The notes: generated by a model from the letters alone, not told the origin. A stretch of 64,000 nt of DNA from Eggerthella sinensis (GCF_003339815.1 NZ_PPTT01000019.1:1-64000); one strand, 5' to 3'. Shown: positions 1 to 9,284, counted from the stretch's first letter. Numbers and translations are program-made.

Positions 1-151
1 AGGGGGGTTCGCCTCGGGCCGGGTTTCCGTACAACAAGATTCATGTGCTTGGCTATGTTAATTCTTGCTTCTCAGTATCCGGTTTTCAAGGTTCTGCGGC
101 GCCCCTGCGGGCGCCCCGCGCTTTCGTTGTGTTTCAAGCGCGTGAGGAAAT

Positions 152-180
152 ATATTACTCTTTCGTTTCTTCACTGTCAA
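152..180 (-). promoter_or_regulatory. Strong sigma-70 promoter, probably for an rRNA operon
   Basis: On the minus strand TTGACA (175-180) is followed after exactly 17 nt by TAATAT (152-157). An A/T-rich UP-element-like tract (AAGAATTTTGGTAAAAAG) sits directly upstream. It fires leftward, out of the window. The combination is typical of stable-RNA promoters. Confidence 0.65.
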
Positions 181-402
181 GAACTTTTTACCAAAATTCT
201 TGGAAGCTTGGGGAGAAGCTTGCTTCTCCGCGCTTCGGGGAATTACTTCCTCTTAGCAAAGAACCGTTCCGCGCTTTCCTCAAACGCGGGTTTTGTATAT
301 TACTCGTAAGGTGGGTGTAACGCAATGGGTAATTTTGCAAATACTTGATCTTTTTTGCCCCAAAAGGAATAATCCCAGGTGGTAAGGCATAGAATGTGAA
401 TC

Positions 403-435
403 TATGTGTGGCACCCTCCACGAGTGCCACACATA
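403..435 (-). terminator. Hairpin at the end of the anti-sigma operon
   Basis: A perfect 12-bp stem (TATGTGTGGCAC with GTGCCACACATA) encloses a 9-nt loop just past the stop of the anti-sigma gene. No clear U tract follows, so it may act as a 3' stabiliser rather than an efficient intrinsic terminator. Confidence 0.5.
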
Positions 436-443
436 CGAGCGCC

Positions 444-1286
444 TTAACGGTTGTTCATGCCGTTCTGGTTGCCTTTGCCGCCGTGTCCCCCACCGTGGCC
501 ATGGCCGTGTTCGTCGGAAGAGCCTTCGGGGGAAAGCTCGGCGATGCGATCGCGCAATTCGTGCATGGAAAGACCCTGGCACTCCTCGAGCGTGACGCTG
601 GGGTCGAGCTCCATGAGCTCGAGCGCGGCGCGGTAGCGGCCGGCTCCCATGCCGGCCGACGAAGCGGCTTCGCGCGTGTCCTCGTCCACGGCGTGGCAGG
701 AACCGCGGCACGGCAACGAGCTGAGGCAGGCGTCGCTCTGCTGGCGGATGTTTTCCGCTTGACGGTCGTCGCCGGACGTGACGCTGATTTCCACGTACGA
801 ATCGGCCTGCGCGTAGGGCGAGAACGCATCGCTCTCGGTGAGCAGCTTGAGAGCGTCGGCGTACCCGCGACCGGTCAGGGACACGGCATCGAGCAGCGCA
901 CGGCCGTCGTCGTTGAACGCTTCGGCCTGCACGACGATGCCGAATCGGTTGACGCCGAGCTCGATGGACGGATTGACGTCGATGCCCACGTATGTGGTGG
1001 GCTGCGCGTAGGCGAAGCCGCCGAACCCGACGACGGCGAGCACGAGGCAGGCTGCGACGGCGGCTACGGCACGGCGCAGCGAGACGAAGCGAGTGCGCGG
1101 GCGCTTACGTGGAGTACGTTCGGGCGCGGACGAAGGGGCTGGGACCGCCGGGGTCGCAGCGGGCGCAGCCTGCTGCTCGGTTGCTTCGGCAACGCACGCT
1201 ATATAGGTAAGGGCGCTGCGCTTCACATCGTCGGGAACCGTCACGGAGTCGAAGGCTTGACGCACGCGCGTATCGAGATCGTTCAT
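444..1286 (-). CDS. RsgI-like membrane anti-sigma factor
   Basis: Predicted regulator of the adjacent ECF sigma factor. The cytoplasmic N-terminal part (residues 1-65) is Pro/Ala-rich towards its end. One membrane helix follows at about 70-92 (AAVAACLVLAVVGFGGFAYA). Then comes an extracytoplasmic domain beginning YVGIDVNPSIELGVNRFGIV, the signature of the RsgI-type middle domain. The C-terminus is His/Gly-rich (EHGHGHGGGHGGKGNQ), suggesting metal binding or a low-complexity tether. The start overlaps the sigma gene stop in an ATGA, so the two are translationally coupled. RsgI proteins usually carry an external sensing domain; here only the middle domain and the His tail are evident, so the signal is unknown. 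Confidence 0.8.
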   Translation of the reverse strand: MNDLDTRVRQAFDSVTVPDDVKRSALTYIACVAEATEQQAAPAATPAVPAPSSAPERTPRKRPRTRFVSLRRAVAAVAACLVLAVVGFGGFAYAQPTTYVGIDVNPSIELGVNRFGIVVQAEAFNDDGRALLDAVSLTGRGYADALKLLTESDAFSPYAQADSYVEISVTSGDDRQAENIRQQSDACLSSLPCRGSCHAVDEDTREAASSAGMGAGRYRAALELMELDPSVTLEECQGLSMHELRDRIAELSPEGSSDEHGHGHGGGHGGKGNQNGMNNR

Positions 1287-1774
1287 GACAGCACCTCCTG
1301 CAGCTGCTTTTTACCGCGCGCGATCCACGAGTACACCGTGTTGACGGGCGCTTCCACCATCTGCGCGATTTCGGGAGCGGTGTAGCCCTCGTAGAGCGCG
1401 AGGTACAGCGGTGTGCGCAGCGGATCGTCGAGCGAGCGCATGGCATCCACCACCTCGCTGGCAAACGAGGCCGGCTGGGTTGCGGGATCAACCGACACGG
1501 CGCATTCCGCGCAGGAAGCCGCTTCGAGGGGGATGACGCGGCGACCTGCCGCCTTCAGCATGTCCTTGCATATATTGGTAGTCACGCGGATGAGCCACGC
1601 CTTGCGGTGCTCGTCGCCGTTGAACTCCTGCTGGTCGGCGAGGGCGTACTTGAGAAACGCATCCTGGAATGCGTCTTGAGCATCGACATGGGAGCGAAAG
1701 TAGAGCACGCAGACGCGCCATACGGCGTCGCCGTGGCGCTCCATCGCCCCCTCGATGTCTTCGGGTGATCGCAT
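1283..1774 (-). CDS. ECF RNA polymerase sigma factor
   Basis: A 163-residue sigma-70 family protein of ECF size. Region 2 is visible at residues 10-75 (DAVWRVCVLYFRSHVDAQDA, then AWLIRVTTNICKDMLK). Region 4 HTH lies at about 110-160 (LYEGYTAPEIAQMVEAPVNT, then VYSWIARGKKQLQEVL). It would direct RNA polymerase to a small regulon when released by the coupled RsgI-like anti-sigma factor downstream. The upstream gene for a secreted His/Gly-rich protein ends 18 nt before it on the same strand and is a plausible regulon member. Specific target promoters cannot be read from the sequence. Confidence 0.88.
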   Translation of the reverse strand: MRSPEDIEGAMERHGDAVWRVCVLYFRSHVDAQDAFQDAFLKYALADQQEFNGDEHRKAWLIRVTTNICKDMLKAAGRRVIPLEAASCAECAVSVDPATQPASFASEVVDAMRSLDDPLRTPLYLALYEGYTAPEIAQMVEAPVNTVYSWIARGKKQLQEVLS

Positions 1775-1792
1775 GCGGTGGTGGCCGGTGCG

Positions 1793-2257
1793 CTATCGAT
1801 GCATGCGACCGTGGTGGCCGCCGCCGTTGCCGTTGGCCGCGCTGTAGCCAGCACCATTACCGGTGCCGTTGCCGCAGCCGTGACCGTGGCCGTGGCCGGT
1901 GCCGCAAGCGCCCGAGCCGTAGGTGTCGCAGATGCCGTCGTTGTCGGCATCAGCATAGCCGGGGCAGGCGCCCTGGCCGTTCGTGCAATTGTCGCAGACG
2001 CCGTCGCCGTTTTCGTCGGCGTAACCGGGACATCCCTGCTGGTTGTCGGCGTATGCGCCGCGCACGGAGGCGATGGCTCCTTCGACCGTGGCAGCCGCAT
2101 CGCTCTCGCCTGCTGCATGCATCGCATGATGGGCAAGCGAGCCCGCGCCGCCCATGGGCGCCCATGCCTGATGCATGCCGTTGGCGAACGCGATGGTGGG
2201 CACGGCAAGCATGACCAAAGCCACGGCAGCGACGAGCACGATGATGTACTTCTTCAT
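1793..2257 (-). CDS. Secreted His/Gly-rich protein with acidic calcium-type repeats
   Basis: A 154-residue exported protein of unknown function. It has a classical signal peptide (residues 1-26, MKKYIIVLVAAVALVMLAVP with an AFA-N cleavage site). Two copies of a motif of the form CPGYADENGDGVCDN follow (about 76-113). Their DxNxDGxCD pattern is that of thrombospondin type-3/dockerin-like calcium-binding loops, and the paired cysteines could form disulfides. The tail is a Gly/His/Asn-rich stretch. It is the first gene of a leftward run with the ECF sigma and anti-sigma genes, whose own tail is also His/Gly-rich. A role in binding divalent metals outside the membrane is an inference. Confidence 0.7.
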   Translation of the reverse strand: MKKYIIVLVAAVALVMLAVPTIAFANGMHQAWAPMGGAGSLAHHAMHAAGESDAAATVEGAIASVRGAYADNQQGCPGYADENGDGVCDNCTNGQGACPGYADADNDGICDTYGSGACGTGHGHGHGCGNGTGNGAGYSAANGNGGGHHGRMHR

Positions 2258-2363
2258 GGTTGAATCCTCCTGGTTGTCGTTCGTTCTTCACCTATAACAC
2301 GAACGAGCCATGCCTATCCTTGCAGGAATTTTCAAATAATGCAATGCGCATCTGGAAACGCGC

Positions 2364-2389
2364 AGCGGGCGACCCGAAGGCCGCCCGCT
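2364..2389 (-). terminator. Hairpin after tyrS
   Basis: AGCGGGCG pairs with CGCCCGCT across a short loop just downstream of the tyrS stop on the minus strand. Only a short T stretch follows, so it is a weak intrinsic terminator candidate. Confidence 0.45.
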
Positions 2390-2417
2390 GGTCAGTGCGA
2401 GACGATACGCGATCGAG

Positions 2418-3629
2418 CTACACGAGCTTGACGAATTTGCGCTTGCCCACCTGCACGGTTGCTCCGACAAGCAGAGCGGGATCGACGTTGTAGGACTTCG
2501 CGGGCAGCGCGTCTCCGTTCACCTTCACGCCGCCGCCGTCGATGAGGCGGCGCGCTTCTCCGGCGCTTGCGGCCATCCCGGCATCGGCCAGCAGTTTCGC
2601 GAGGTACACGGTGCCTTCGTCGTTGGGCGTGAGGTCGGCTGCGAACTCGGGGATGTCGTCGGGCACGGCGTGCTGCTTGAACACGAGGTCGAACTGCTCC
2701 TCGGCCGCCTGCGCCGCCGCCTCGTCGTAGTACGCGGCCACGATGTTCTGCGCGAGGGCGCGCTTCACCTTGTTGGGATGCAGCTCGTCGGCGGCCAGAC
2801 CGCGCTCGATTTCGTCGATCTCGTCGACCGGCAGCGCCGAGGCGAGGCGGTAGTACTTCACCATGAGCTCGTCGGGAATGGACATGACCTTGCCGAACAT
2901 GTCGGCCGGCTCGTCGGTGAGGCCGATGTAGTTGCCGTAGCTCTTCGACATCTTCTGCACGCCGTCGGTGCCCTCGAGCAGCGGAAGCGTGAGGCACACC
3001 TGCGGTTCCATGCCCATCTTCTCCATGAGCTCGCGGCCGGCCAACAGGTTGAACAGCTGGTCGGTGCCGCCGAGTTCGACGTCGGCTTCGATGACCACCG
3101 AGTCGTAGGCCTGCATGAGCGGGTAGAGGAATTCGTGCAGGCTGATGGACTGGTTCGACGTGTAGCGGTTGTGGAAGTCGTCGCGCTCGAGGATGCGGGC
3201 CACCGTGAAGTTGCTGGCCAGCTTCAGCAGGCCCTCCATGTTGAGGGAGAGCAGCCACTCGGAGTTGTAGCGCAGGGTGGTCTTCTCGGGATCGAGGATT
3301 TTGAACGCCTGGTCGACGTAGGTTTGGGCGTTCGCCTTGATCTGCTCGGACGTGAGCTGCGGGCGCGTGGAGTTGCGGCCCGAGGGGTCGCCGATGAGCG
3401 CGGTGCCGTCGCCGATGATGAGCGTGACGCCGTGGCCGAGATCCTGGAACTGACGCAGCTTGCGCAGCGGTACGGCGTGGCCGAGGTGGATGTCGGGGGC
3501 CGTGGGGTCGACGCCCAGCTTGATGTTGAGCGGCTTGCCCCGCTTGAGCTTCTCAAGCAGCGCGCTTTCCGGCACGATCTGCGCCGCGCCGGAAGCGATG
3601 GTGTGCAGTTGTTCTTCCGCGGAAAGCAT
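2418..3629 (-). CDS. tyrS: Tyrosyl-tRNA synthetase
   Basis: Charges tRNA-Tyr with tyrosine in the cytoplasm. The 403-residue length is normal for a class I TyrRS. The HIGH-type motif appears as HLGH at residues 48-51, after [11 protein letters not shown]. The second ATP motif is KMSKS at 226-230. The C-terminal about 65 residues ([20 protein letters not shown] then [17 protein letters not shown]) form an S4 RNA-binding domain. An AAGAGGAGA ribosome-binding site precedes the ATG. An extended -10 (TGGTAGAAT, minus strand near 3662-3670) lies just upstream, so the gene appears to be its own transcription unit. Confidence 0.97.
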   Translation of the reverse strand: MLSAEEQLHTIASGAAQIVPESALLEKLKRGKPLNIKLGVDPTAPDIHLGHAVPLRKLRQFQDLGHGVTLIIGDGTALIGDPSGRNSTRPQLTSEQIKANAQTYVDQAFKILDPEKTTLRYNSEWLLSLNMEGLLKLASNFTVARILERDDFHNRYTSNQSISLHEFLYPLMQAYDSVVIEADVELGGTDQLFNLLAGRELMEKMGMEPQVCLTLPLLEGTDGVQKMSKSYGNYIGLTDEPADMFGKVMSIPDELMVKYYRLASALPVDEIDEIERGLAADELHPNKVKRALAQNIVAAYYDEAAAQAAEEQFDLVFKQHAVPDDIPEFAADLTPNDEGTVYLAKLLADAGMAASAGEARRLIDGGGVKVNGDALPAKSYNVDPALLVGATVQVGKRKFVKLV

Positions 3630-3702
3630 GGTCTCCTCTTTCTATGTATACGTAGCTCACGATTCTACCATAGTGGGCAAGAGGGGGCGCGGGAAGGCGG
3701 AA

Positions 3703-6183
3703 CTACGAGACGCCGCGGAAGAGGTGGCCGCTGGTGGTGCCGGGGGTTTTGGCGATGGCGTTGTTGTCGGCGTGGGCGACGTTGCGGGCGCGCACGGCAC
3801 GGGACACGGCCTTCGTGGTCTCCTCGACGTTCATGAGCGTGGTGTCCACCATGAACGAGGTGACGCCGGCGTGGATGAGGTCGGGCAGCGTTTGCGCCAC
3901 ATCGAGCTGCACGCCGTTGAACAGGTGGCTGCGGCCCATGGCGTCGGTGATGACCGGGAACTCGTACTCCTTGCGGTCGCGCAGGTAGTGCGGGCTCTTA
4001 CGGCGCGGGCACGCGTCACAATCTTCGTCGCACGGTCCCTGGCTCATGAGCAGGCAGTGCTCGGTGACCATGAGCTCCTGCGCACCGATGATGGTGAGGC
4101 CCAGCTCAACCGGGGAGTCCTCGGCAATGTCGGCGATTTGGCCCAGCGTGAGCTCAGGCGAGAGCCATACGCGCTGCGCGCCGAGCTCGGCGGCGGCGGC
4201 AAGCGACAGCCCGTTCGTGACGGGAACGTGCGGGCCGAGCTCGACCTCGGCCCCGAGCTCGGCGGCGCGCACGAGGCCGGCCAGGTTCTCCACGAGCACC
4301 GGCTTGCCGGGCTTGACGTAGCGCCAGGCGTCGAAGCCGAGCGCCGCCTCGCGCGTGCCGGGCACCGGGTCGTGCTCGACGGTGGGCAACGCGACGACGG
4401 CCTGCTTCGGGTAGCCCGCTTGCTCGGCGGTCGACGAGCGCTGGCCGGCCACGACGGCTTCGCCGCGCTTGTTGTTGAGCGCGGGCACGAAGATGATGTC
4501 GGCGCCGGCGCGCTTCGCGGCGCGGGCACAGGCGGGATTCGTAGCCCACGCGGCGATGCGCACGCCGCGCGGACGGGCGGGTGCCGGCGACACGCGCTCC
4601 TGCACGCGCGGGAGCGCGCGGTTGCGCGTGGGGGCGAGCAGCTGCTCGCTGAGGTCGTCGAGCGCGGCGGCGCGCACGCGATGGAGCTGCGAGAACCCGA
4701 TGCCCACGCCCTCGTCGAGTTCCACGTCGAGCGCCACGAGCTCGAACGGCGTTTGGCCAAGGCGGTCGATGTGGGCGCGCACGTCGTCTTCGGCGACGGG
4801 CTTCGTGCGGGCGGCTTCCACGACGTCGCCCTCGGCCGTGCCCACCGTTGCAGCGGCGGCTTCGCTGTAGGCGGCGCTTTCCGCGAGCGAGAATTCAACC
4901 CGCAACGGCTGGCCGATACGCAGCACGGCGCGCCCCGTCACCGCGACGCGCGGCTCGAACAGATCGTCCTCGAAGGCGGCTTCGGCACTGCGCACGCGGA
5001 ACACGCGATCGCCCTTCCCCACCGGACGATCGGGGGAAACGCGCACGTTGCCCTGCGCGTCGAGCGACACGGCATCGATCGTATAGGCGAAGTGGCCCTT
5101 GTTCGTCCAGAATTCCAGCACGTCGCCCGCAACGAGCGGACGCTCGGCGGCGATGGAGGCGGTACCGTTTTTCGCCGACAGCACGCGCCCGACGAACACG
5201 CCGCGGTTGTTCGGGCGGCCGTAGCTCATGATGTCGTTGCCGCGCTTGCCCTGCAGATACGCGGTGGTGAAGCCGCGCGAGAACGCCTCGGCGAGCGTCT
5301 GATGCTCCTCGTCGGTGGCTTGCACCGAGGAGGCCCCCTCCGGCTGTTCGGATGCGGCGCGCTCCTTGATGATGCGGTCGAGCACGGCGCGATACGTGCT
5401 GGTGACGGCGAACACGTACTCGGGGGACTTCATGCGGCCCTCGATTTTGAACGAGGTGACGCCCGCCTCCACCAGCTGCGGAAGCAGGTCGATAGCGCAC
5501 AGGTCTTGCGGGGACAGCAGGTGCTCGCCCGGCGCGGGCAGGTTCTTGCGCAGCGCCTTGTTGTGCAGCGTGTACGGCAGACGGCACGCCTGCGCGCACA
5601 TGCCGCGGTTCGCCGAACGGCCGCCGATGAGCGACGACATGAAGCACTGCCCCGAGTAGCACACGCACAGGGCGCCGTGCGCGAACGACTCCACCTCCAT
5701 GTCGAGCCCGTCCGCCACGTCGACGAGATGCGCGATCTCGGGAAGGGAAAGTTCGCGCGCGAGCGTGACGCGGCGGGCGCCGAGGCGCGCGGCCGCTTCG
5801 ATGCCGGCGGCGTTGTGGGTGTTCATCTGCGTGGAAATGTGCAGGCGTGCCTCGGGAAGCGAGCGCGCGATCTCGGATGCGATGCCGATGTCCTGCACGA
5901 TGAACGCGTCGGCTCCGGCGCGGTACGCTTGACGCACGGTCTCGAGCGCGCGCGTCACTTCGGACGGCAGGATGGCGGTGTTGAACGTCACGTACACGCG
6001 CACGCCGCGCAGGTGCGCGTAGGCGCAGGCGTCGGCCAACGTGTCGAGCGTGAAGTTGTCGGCGCCGCGGCGGGCGTTGAACGAGTCGAGCCCGAGGTAG
6101 ACGGCATCCGCCCCGCCGCGCACGGCGGCACGGAGCGCCGCGGCGTTGCCGGCGGGCGCGAGCAGTTCGATGGCATGCTGCAT
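3703..6183 (-). CDS. U32 family peptidase / RlhA-type rRNA hydroxylation protein
   Basis: An 826-residue protein of the U32 'peptidase' family. The N-terminal TIM-barrel-like part begins IELLAPAGNAAALRAAVRGG. The family cysteine cluster is seen around residues 170-200 (CVCYSGQCFMSS then RGMCAQACRLPY) and is thought to hold an Fe-S cluster. A second conserved cysteine group CDEDCDACPRR lies near the C-terminus. The middle matches the DUF3656-type insertion of long U32 proteins. Characterised long members (E. coli RlhA) hydroxylate 23S rRNA; others act in tRNA hydroxylation or proteolysis, so the exact reaction here is not settled. It is divergent from the penicillin-binding protein gene, with 134 bp between starts. 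Confidence 0.85.
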   Translation of the reverse strand: MQHAIELLAPAGNAAALRAAVRGGADAVYLGLDSFNARRGADNFTLDTLADACAYAHLRGVRVYVTFNTAILPSEVTRALETVRQAYRAGADAFIVQDIGIASEIARSLPEARLHISTQMNTHNAAGIEAAARLGARRVTLARELSLPEIAHLVDVADGLDMEVESFAHGALCVCYSGQCFMSSLIGGRSANRGMCAQACRLPYTLHNKALRKNLPAPGEHLLSPQDLCAIDLLPQLVEAGVTSFKIEGRMKSPEYVFAVTSTYRAVLDRIIKERAASEQPEGASSVQATDEEHQTLAEAFSRGFTTAYLQGKRGNDIMSYGRPNNRGVFVGRVLSAKNGTASIAAERPLVAGDVLEFWTNKGHFAYTIDAVSLDAQGNVRVSPDRPVGKGDRVFRVRSAEAAFEDDLFEPRVAVTGRAVLRIGQPLRVEFSLAESAAYSEAAAATVGTAEGDVVEAARTKPVAEDDVRAHIDRLGQTPFELVALDVELDEGVGIGFSQLHRVRAAALDDLSEQLLAPTRNRALPRVQERVSPAPARPRGVRIAAWATNPACARAAKRAGADIIFVPALNNKRGEAVVAGQRSSTAEQAGYPKQAVVALPTVEHDPVPGTREAALGFDAWRYVKPGKPVLVENLAGLVRAAELGAEVELGPHVPVTNGLSLAAAAELGAQRVWLSPELTLGQIADIAEDSPVELGLTIIGAQELMVTEHCLLMSQGPCDEDCDACPRRKSPHYLRDRKEYEFPVITDAMGRSHLFNGVQLDVAQTLPDLIHAGVTSFMVDTTLMNVEETTKAVSRAVRARNVAHADNNAIAKTPGTTSGHLFRGVS

Positions 6184-6302
6184 GGAAGTTCCTTACCTAT
6201 ATATAGTAGTGCGTCACGCGACCTGCGGAACAAGATGCGTCCTGAGAGCAAGAGTTCCGGACTTCTCCGGTCGAACGTTACGATTCGGTATCGGCGCTAT
6301 GG

Positions 6303-6308
6303 TAGTAT
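6303..6308 (+). promoter_or_regulatory. Extended -10 element for the PBP gene
   Basis: TATGGTAGTAT ends about 10 nt before the ATG at 6318 and fits a TGnTAnnAT-style extended -10. This implies a very short 5' leader. No good -35 is visible at standard spacing. Confidence 0.45.
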
Positions 6309-6317
6309 AGTCGAACG

Positions 6318-8516
6318 ATGAAAAATCGGAGAAAACAGCGCGAAATGCGCACCCACGCGGTGAAATGGGCCCTCGTCTTCACGATGGTCGCCCTCTGTTT
6401 TGTCGGCTATGCGGCCGTCCAAGGCGTGCTGCACGTGATGGACGGGTGGACGAAGGACCTTCCGAGCATCGAGGACACCGACTTCACGAACACCTCCCGC
6501 GAATCCCTCATGTACGCCGGCGACGAAAGCACCCTGCTGGCGGAATTTCAGCTTGAGAAGCGCTACCCCGTCACGTACGACGAGGTGAGCCACTTCGTGC
6601 TGGAAGGCACGGTGGACACCGAGGACGTGCGTTTCTACGAGCACACAGGCGTGGACATCCCCGGCATCGCGCGCGCGGCCCTCAACAACCTGCGCGGCGG
6701 CGACCTCGAGGGCGCGTCCACTATCACGCAGCAGCTCGTGCGCAACACCGTGCTGTCGGAAGAGGCCACCGACATCTCGTTCAAGCGCAAGATTCGCGAG
6801 GCGCAGCTGGCCATGGACCTGGAGAAGCGGTTCGACAAAGACGACATCCTGGTCAAGTACCTGAACATCATCAACTACGGCGACGGCTGCTACGGCATCG
6901 AGGCGGCGGCGCAAAACTACTTCCAGGTAGCGGCCATCGATTTGACGCTGGCACAGGCGGCCACGCTCGTGGGCATTCCGCAGTCGCCCACCTTCCTCAA
7001 CCCGAAGGAGTATCCCGAGGCATGCCTCGACCGCCGCAACGTGGTGCTCGACCGCATGCTGGCGGCCGGCGACATCACGCAGGAGGAGCACGACAGCGCA
7101 CAGGCCGAGGAACTGGGGCTGGACCCCGAACCGGATGCGCCGACGGACGGCATCTACGCCTACCCCTACTTCACGAGCTACGTGCGCGAGCTGCTGTTCG
7201 ACGAGAACAACCCCTACGGCTGCTCGTACGCCGACCTGTTCAAGGGCGGGCTGACCATTTACACGACGCTCGACACCGCGCTGCAGGACGAGGCCATCGC
7301 GGCCGTGGACAATCAGCGCGCGAACATGGATGCGAACCTTGATGCCTCCATCGTGGCCATCGACGTGGCAACCGGCCAGGTGAAAGCGATGACCCGTGGC
7401 GTTCCCTACGGATCGGGCGAAGGCGAGAGCCAGGTGAACATCGCCACCGGCAGCGGCGGCACGGGGCGGCAAGCCGGTTCCACGTTCAAGGCGTTCACGC
7501 TGGCGGCGGCCATCGAACAGGGCATTTCGCCGCAGACGCTCATCGACTGTTCGTCCCCTTTGAAGGCGGGACAGGACGGCGCACCGCAGGACTTCGAGAA
7601 CTTCGGCGGCGCCAGCTACGGCATCCAAACCATTCAGGGCGCGACGGCCATCTCGTCGAACACCGGCTACCTGCGCCTGTCGAACTCCATCGGGCAGTCG
7701 TCCACTACGGAAATGGCCTCGCGCCTGGGCGTCACGTCCGAGATGAGCCCCGTGTACACGGCAACCGAAGGCGTGGCCGACGTCAACCCGCTTGAGATGG
7801 CGAGCGCCTACGCAACCCTGGCAAGCGGCGGCATGAAGCGCGACCCCGTGGTGATCACGAAGATTCTCGACCGCGACGGCACCGTGATCTACGAAGCGGG
7901 CGACACGAGCGAGCGCGTCCTGGACGAGGCCGTGTCCGCGGCGACGACAAAGGTGCTGCAGACGGTGTTCACGCAGAGCGGCGCCACGGCGAACTCAGCC
8001 CAGCTGAACAGCGGACAGCCGGTGGCGGGCAAGACCGGTACCGCAAGCCTGTTCACCGACCACTGGCTGGTGGGCTATACGCCCAGTCTGTCGTGCGCGG
8101 CGTGGATCGGAGACCCGAGCGGCGCCGTGCCCACCGACACATCGCTCACCGCGAACGCGCTGTGGAAGGACTTCATGGATCGGGCGACCGCCGGCAAGGA
8201 GATCGAGAACTTCCCCACCGTGAAGGACCCGCCGTACAACAACCCGTACAACACGGCGCAGAAGAGCAAGCTGGGCAAGAAGGTCGAAGACACCAAGAAG
8301 GACGATTCCACCGACAGCGGAACCAAGGACGTGAACGCGGCGCCGAGCGCGGTGGGCAGAACGTACGACGAGGCCATCGAGATACTGAACGGCTACAAGG
8401 CCGGGTACCTCGAGGAATACTCGGATACGGTGCCGAAGGGCACGGTGATCAGCCAAAGCGTGCAGGGCGGCCAGGTGGTCATCGTCGTGTCGCTCGGGCC
8501 GAAGCCGGCAGCGTAG
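6318..8516 (+). CDS. Class A penicillin-binding protein (PBP1 type) with C-terminal PASTA-like domain
   Basis: A bifunctional peptidoglycan synthase acting at the outer face of the membrane. A short basic cytoplasmic tail and one membrane helix (about residues 15-37) precede a GT51 glycosyltransferase domain. That domain shows the catalytic Glu102 (EDVRFYEHTGVD) and the STITQQLVRN motif. The transpeptidase domain shows S388-T-F-K391, S446-S-N448 and K572-TGT, all intact. The last 70 residues (AVGRTYDEAIEILNGYKAGY then a VISQSVQGG segment) look like one PASTA domain, which binds cell-wall fragments. Its 732 residues are in the usual range for actinobacterial PBP1 proteins. It is probably monocistronic, with its own -10 just upstream. 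Confidence 0.95.
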   Translation: MKNRRKQREMRTHAVKWALVFTMVALCFVGYAAVQGVLHVMDGWTKDLPSIEDTDFTNTSRESLMYAGDESTLLAEFQLEKRYPVTYDEVSHFVLEGTVDTEDVRFYEHTGVDIPGIARAALNNLRGGDLEGASTITQQLVRNTVLSEEATDISFKRKIREAQLAMDLEKRFDKDDILVKYLNIINYGDGCYGIEAAAQNYFQVAAIDLTLAQAATLVGIPQSPTFLNPKEYPEACLDRRNVVLDRMLAAGDITQEEHDSAQAEELGLDPEPDAPTDGIYAYPYFTSYVRELLFDENNPYGCSYADLFKGGLTIYTTLDTALQDEAIAAVDNQRANMDANLDASIVAIDVATGQVKAMTRGVPYGSGEGESQVNIATGSGGTGRQAGSTFKAFTLAAAIEQGISPQTLIDCSSPLKAGQDGAPQDFENFGGASYGIQTIQGATAISSNTGYLRLSNSIGQSSTTEMASRLGVTSEMSPVYTATEGVADVNPLEMASAYATLASGGMKRDPVVITKILDRDGTVIYEAGDTSERVLDEAVSAATTKVLQTVFTQSGATANSAQLNSGQPVAGKTGTASLFTDHWLVGYTPSLSCAAWIGDPSGAVPTDTSLTANALWKDFMDRATAGKEIENFPTVKDPPYNNPYNTAQKSKLGKKVEDTKKDDSTDSGTKDVNAAPSAVGRTYDEAIEILNGYKAGYLEEYSDTVPKGTVISQSVQGGQVVIVVSLGPKPAA

Positions 8517-8582
8517 CAGACGCGCACCCCTCCTTTTTGGCGCGCATGCTATACTTCACGCAGGCCAAGGAGGAGGGGTCCA

Positions 8583-9167
8583 ATGGTCAGGGAAGCCAAA
8601 GACACGAAGATGCGTTTCGCCAACGCCCTGTTCGAGCTATGCGAAACGAAGGACATCAACAAGATCACCGTGAGCGACGTGCTTCGCGCAACGAGGGCCG
8701 CGAAGCAGACGTTCTACAATCACTTCAAGGACATCAACGACCTGATATTCTTCGCTTCGATGGCGCACTTCGAAGAGGATTACGCGCGATTCTACACCGA
8801 GCAGGGCTGCCTCGACATATTCAATTACGTGAAAAAGCACCGGGCGTTCTTCAGGCAGCTACCGCGCCATGAAGGCCAGAACTGCTTTCGCGAAACTCAT
8901 TTGGCCTGGCTGAAAAGCATCTACTACACCGAAGCGCTTCAGGGGGAGCCTTGCGAGGTTTCGATGCAAAAACACCAGCTGGACGCTTACCTCTACGGTA
9001 TCGTAGACCTGTTCATGGATTGGTGCACGAGCGATATGGCATGGTCGCCGGAGGCCATCGCGAAGGTCATCTTCGATTCGAAGCCACCGTTCCTTCACTG
9101 CGATCCTCTTCCCGACGCGCACCTCAAGCGAGCCTCCGGCACGTCGACGTACGCATTCGAAAGTTAG
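8583..9167 (+). CDS. TetR family transcriptional regulator
   Basis: A 194-residue regulator. The N-terminal helix-turn-helix is clear at residues 5-50 (ALFELCETKDINKITVSDVL then RATRAAKQTFYNHFKDINDL). The ligand-binding C-terminal domain is unlike any I can name. An AAGGAGGAGGGG ribosome-binding site precedes the start, with TGCTATACT as extended -10 at 8547-8555. It lies just upstream of, and on the same strand as, the exported ferredoxin-like gene and hypA/hypB. It is the obvious candidate regulator of those genes, but this is inferred from position only. Confidence 0.85.
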   Translation: MVREAKDTKMRFANALFELCETKDINKITVSDVLRATRAAKQTFYNHFKDINDLIFFASMAHFEEDYARFYTEQGCLDIFNYVKKHRAFFRQLPRHEGQNCFRETHLAWLKSIYYTEALQGEPCEVSMQKHQLDAYLYGIVDLFMDWCTSDMAWSPEAIAKVIFDSKPPFLHCDPLPDAHLKRASGTSTYAFES

Positions 9168-9284
9168 CCTGAAGCTACAAGACACAAGGCCGAGGATCGT
9201 CTGTTTTCCTTCGATAGAAGCGTCCGTATACTCGTTCCCAGGAAGACCCGACAAGAGAGCGGGCTGGGGAACGAGGAGGAACCT

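Larger units (their letters stand above)
1..443 (-). other. rRNA-operon leader region (no gene seen)
   Basis: This stretch is clearly more AT-rich than its surroundings and contains no credible protein gene. Read on the minus strand it has an AT-rich upstream element, a near-consensus sigma-70 promoter, a GC-rich hairpin (GGCGCCCGCAGGGGCGCC, about 99-116) and then CCTTGAAAACCGGATACTGA, which resembles the pre-16S leader of many rrn operons. The 16S gene itself would lie left of position 1 and is not in the window. The small ORFs here are taken as chance. Assignment is by pattern only. Confidence 0.6.

Noticed and set aside
43-320. Two overlapping ORFs of about 90 codons in the leader region
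   Set aside because: They lie across the rrn-type promoter and leader, have no ribosome-binding site and no homology-like features.
3460-6321. 953-codon open frame on the plus strand opposite the U32 gene
   Set aside because: High-GC antisense shadow: low-complexity His/Arg/Gly/Ala composition, no ribosome-binding site and no recognisable domain, opposite a well-conserved gene.
9162-9178. Additional DtxR-type site (AGTTAG-N7-CTAC) after the TetR gene
   Set aside because: The second block does not match TAAC and the site overlaps a stop codon rather than a promoter; treated as chance.
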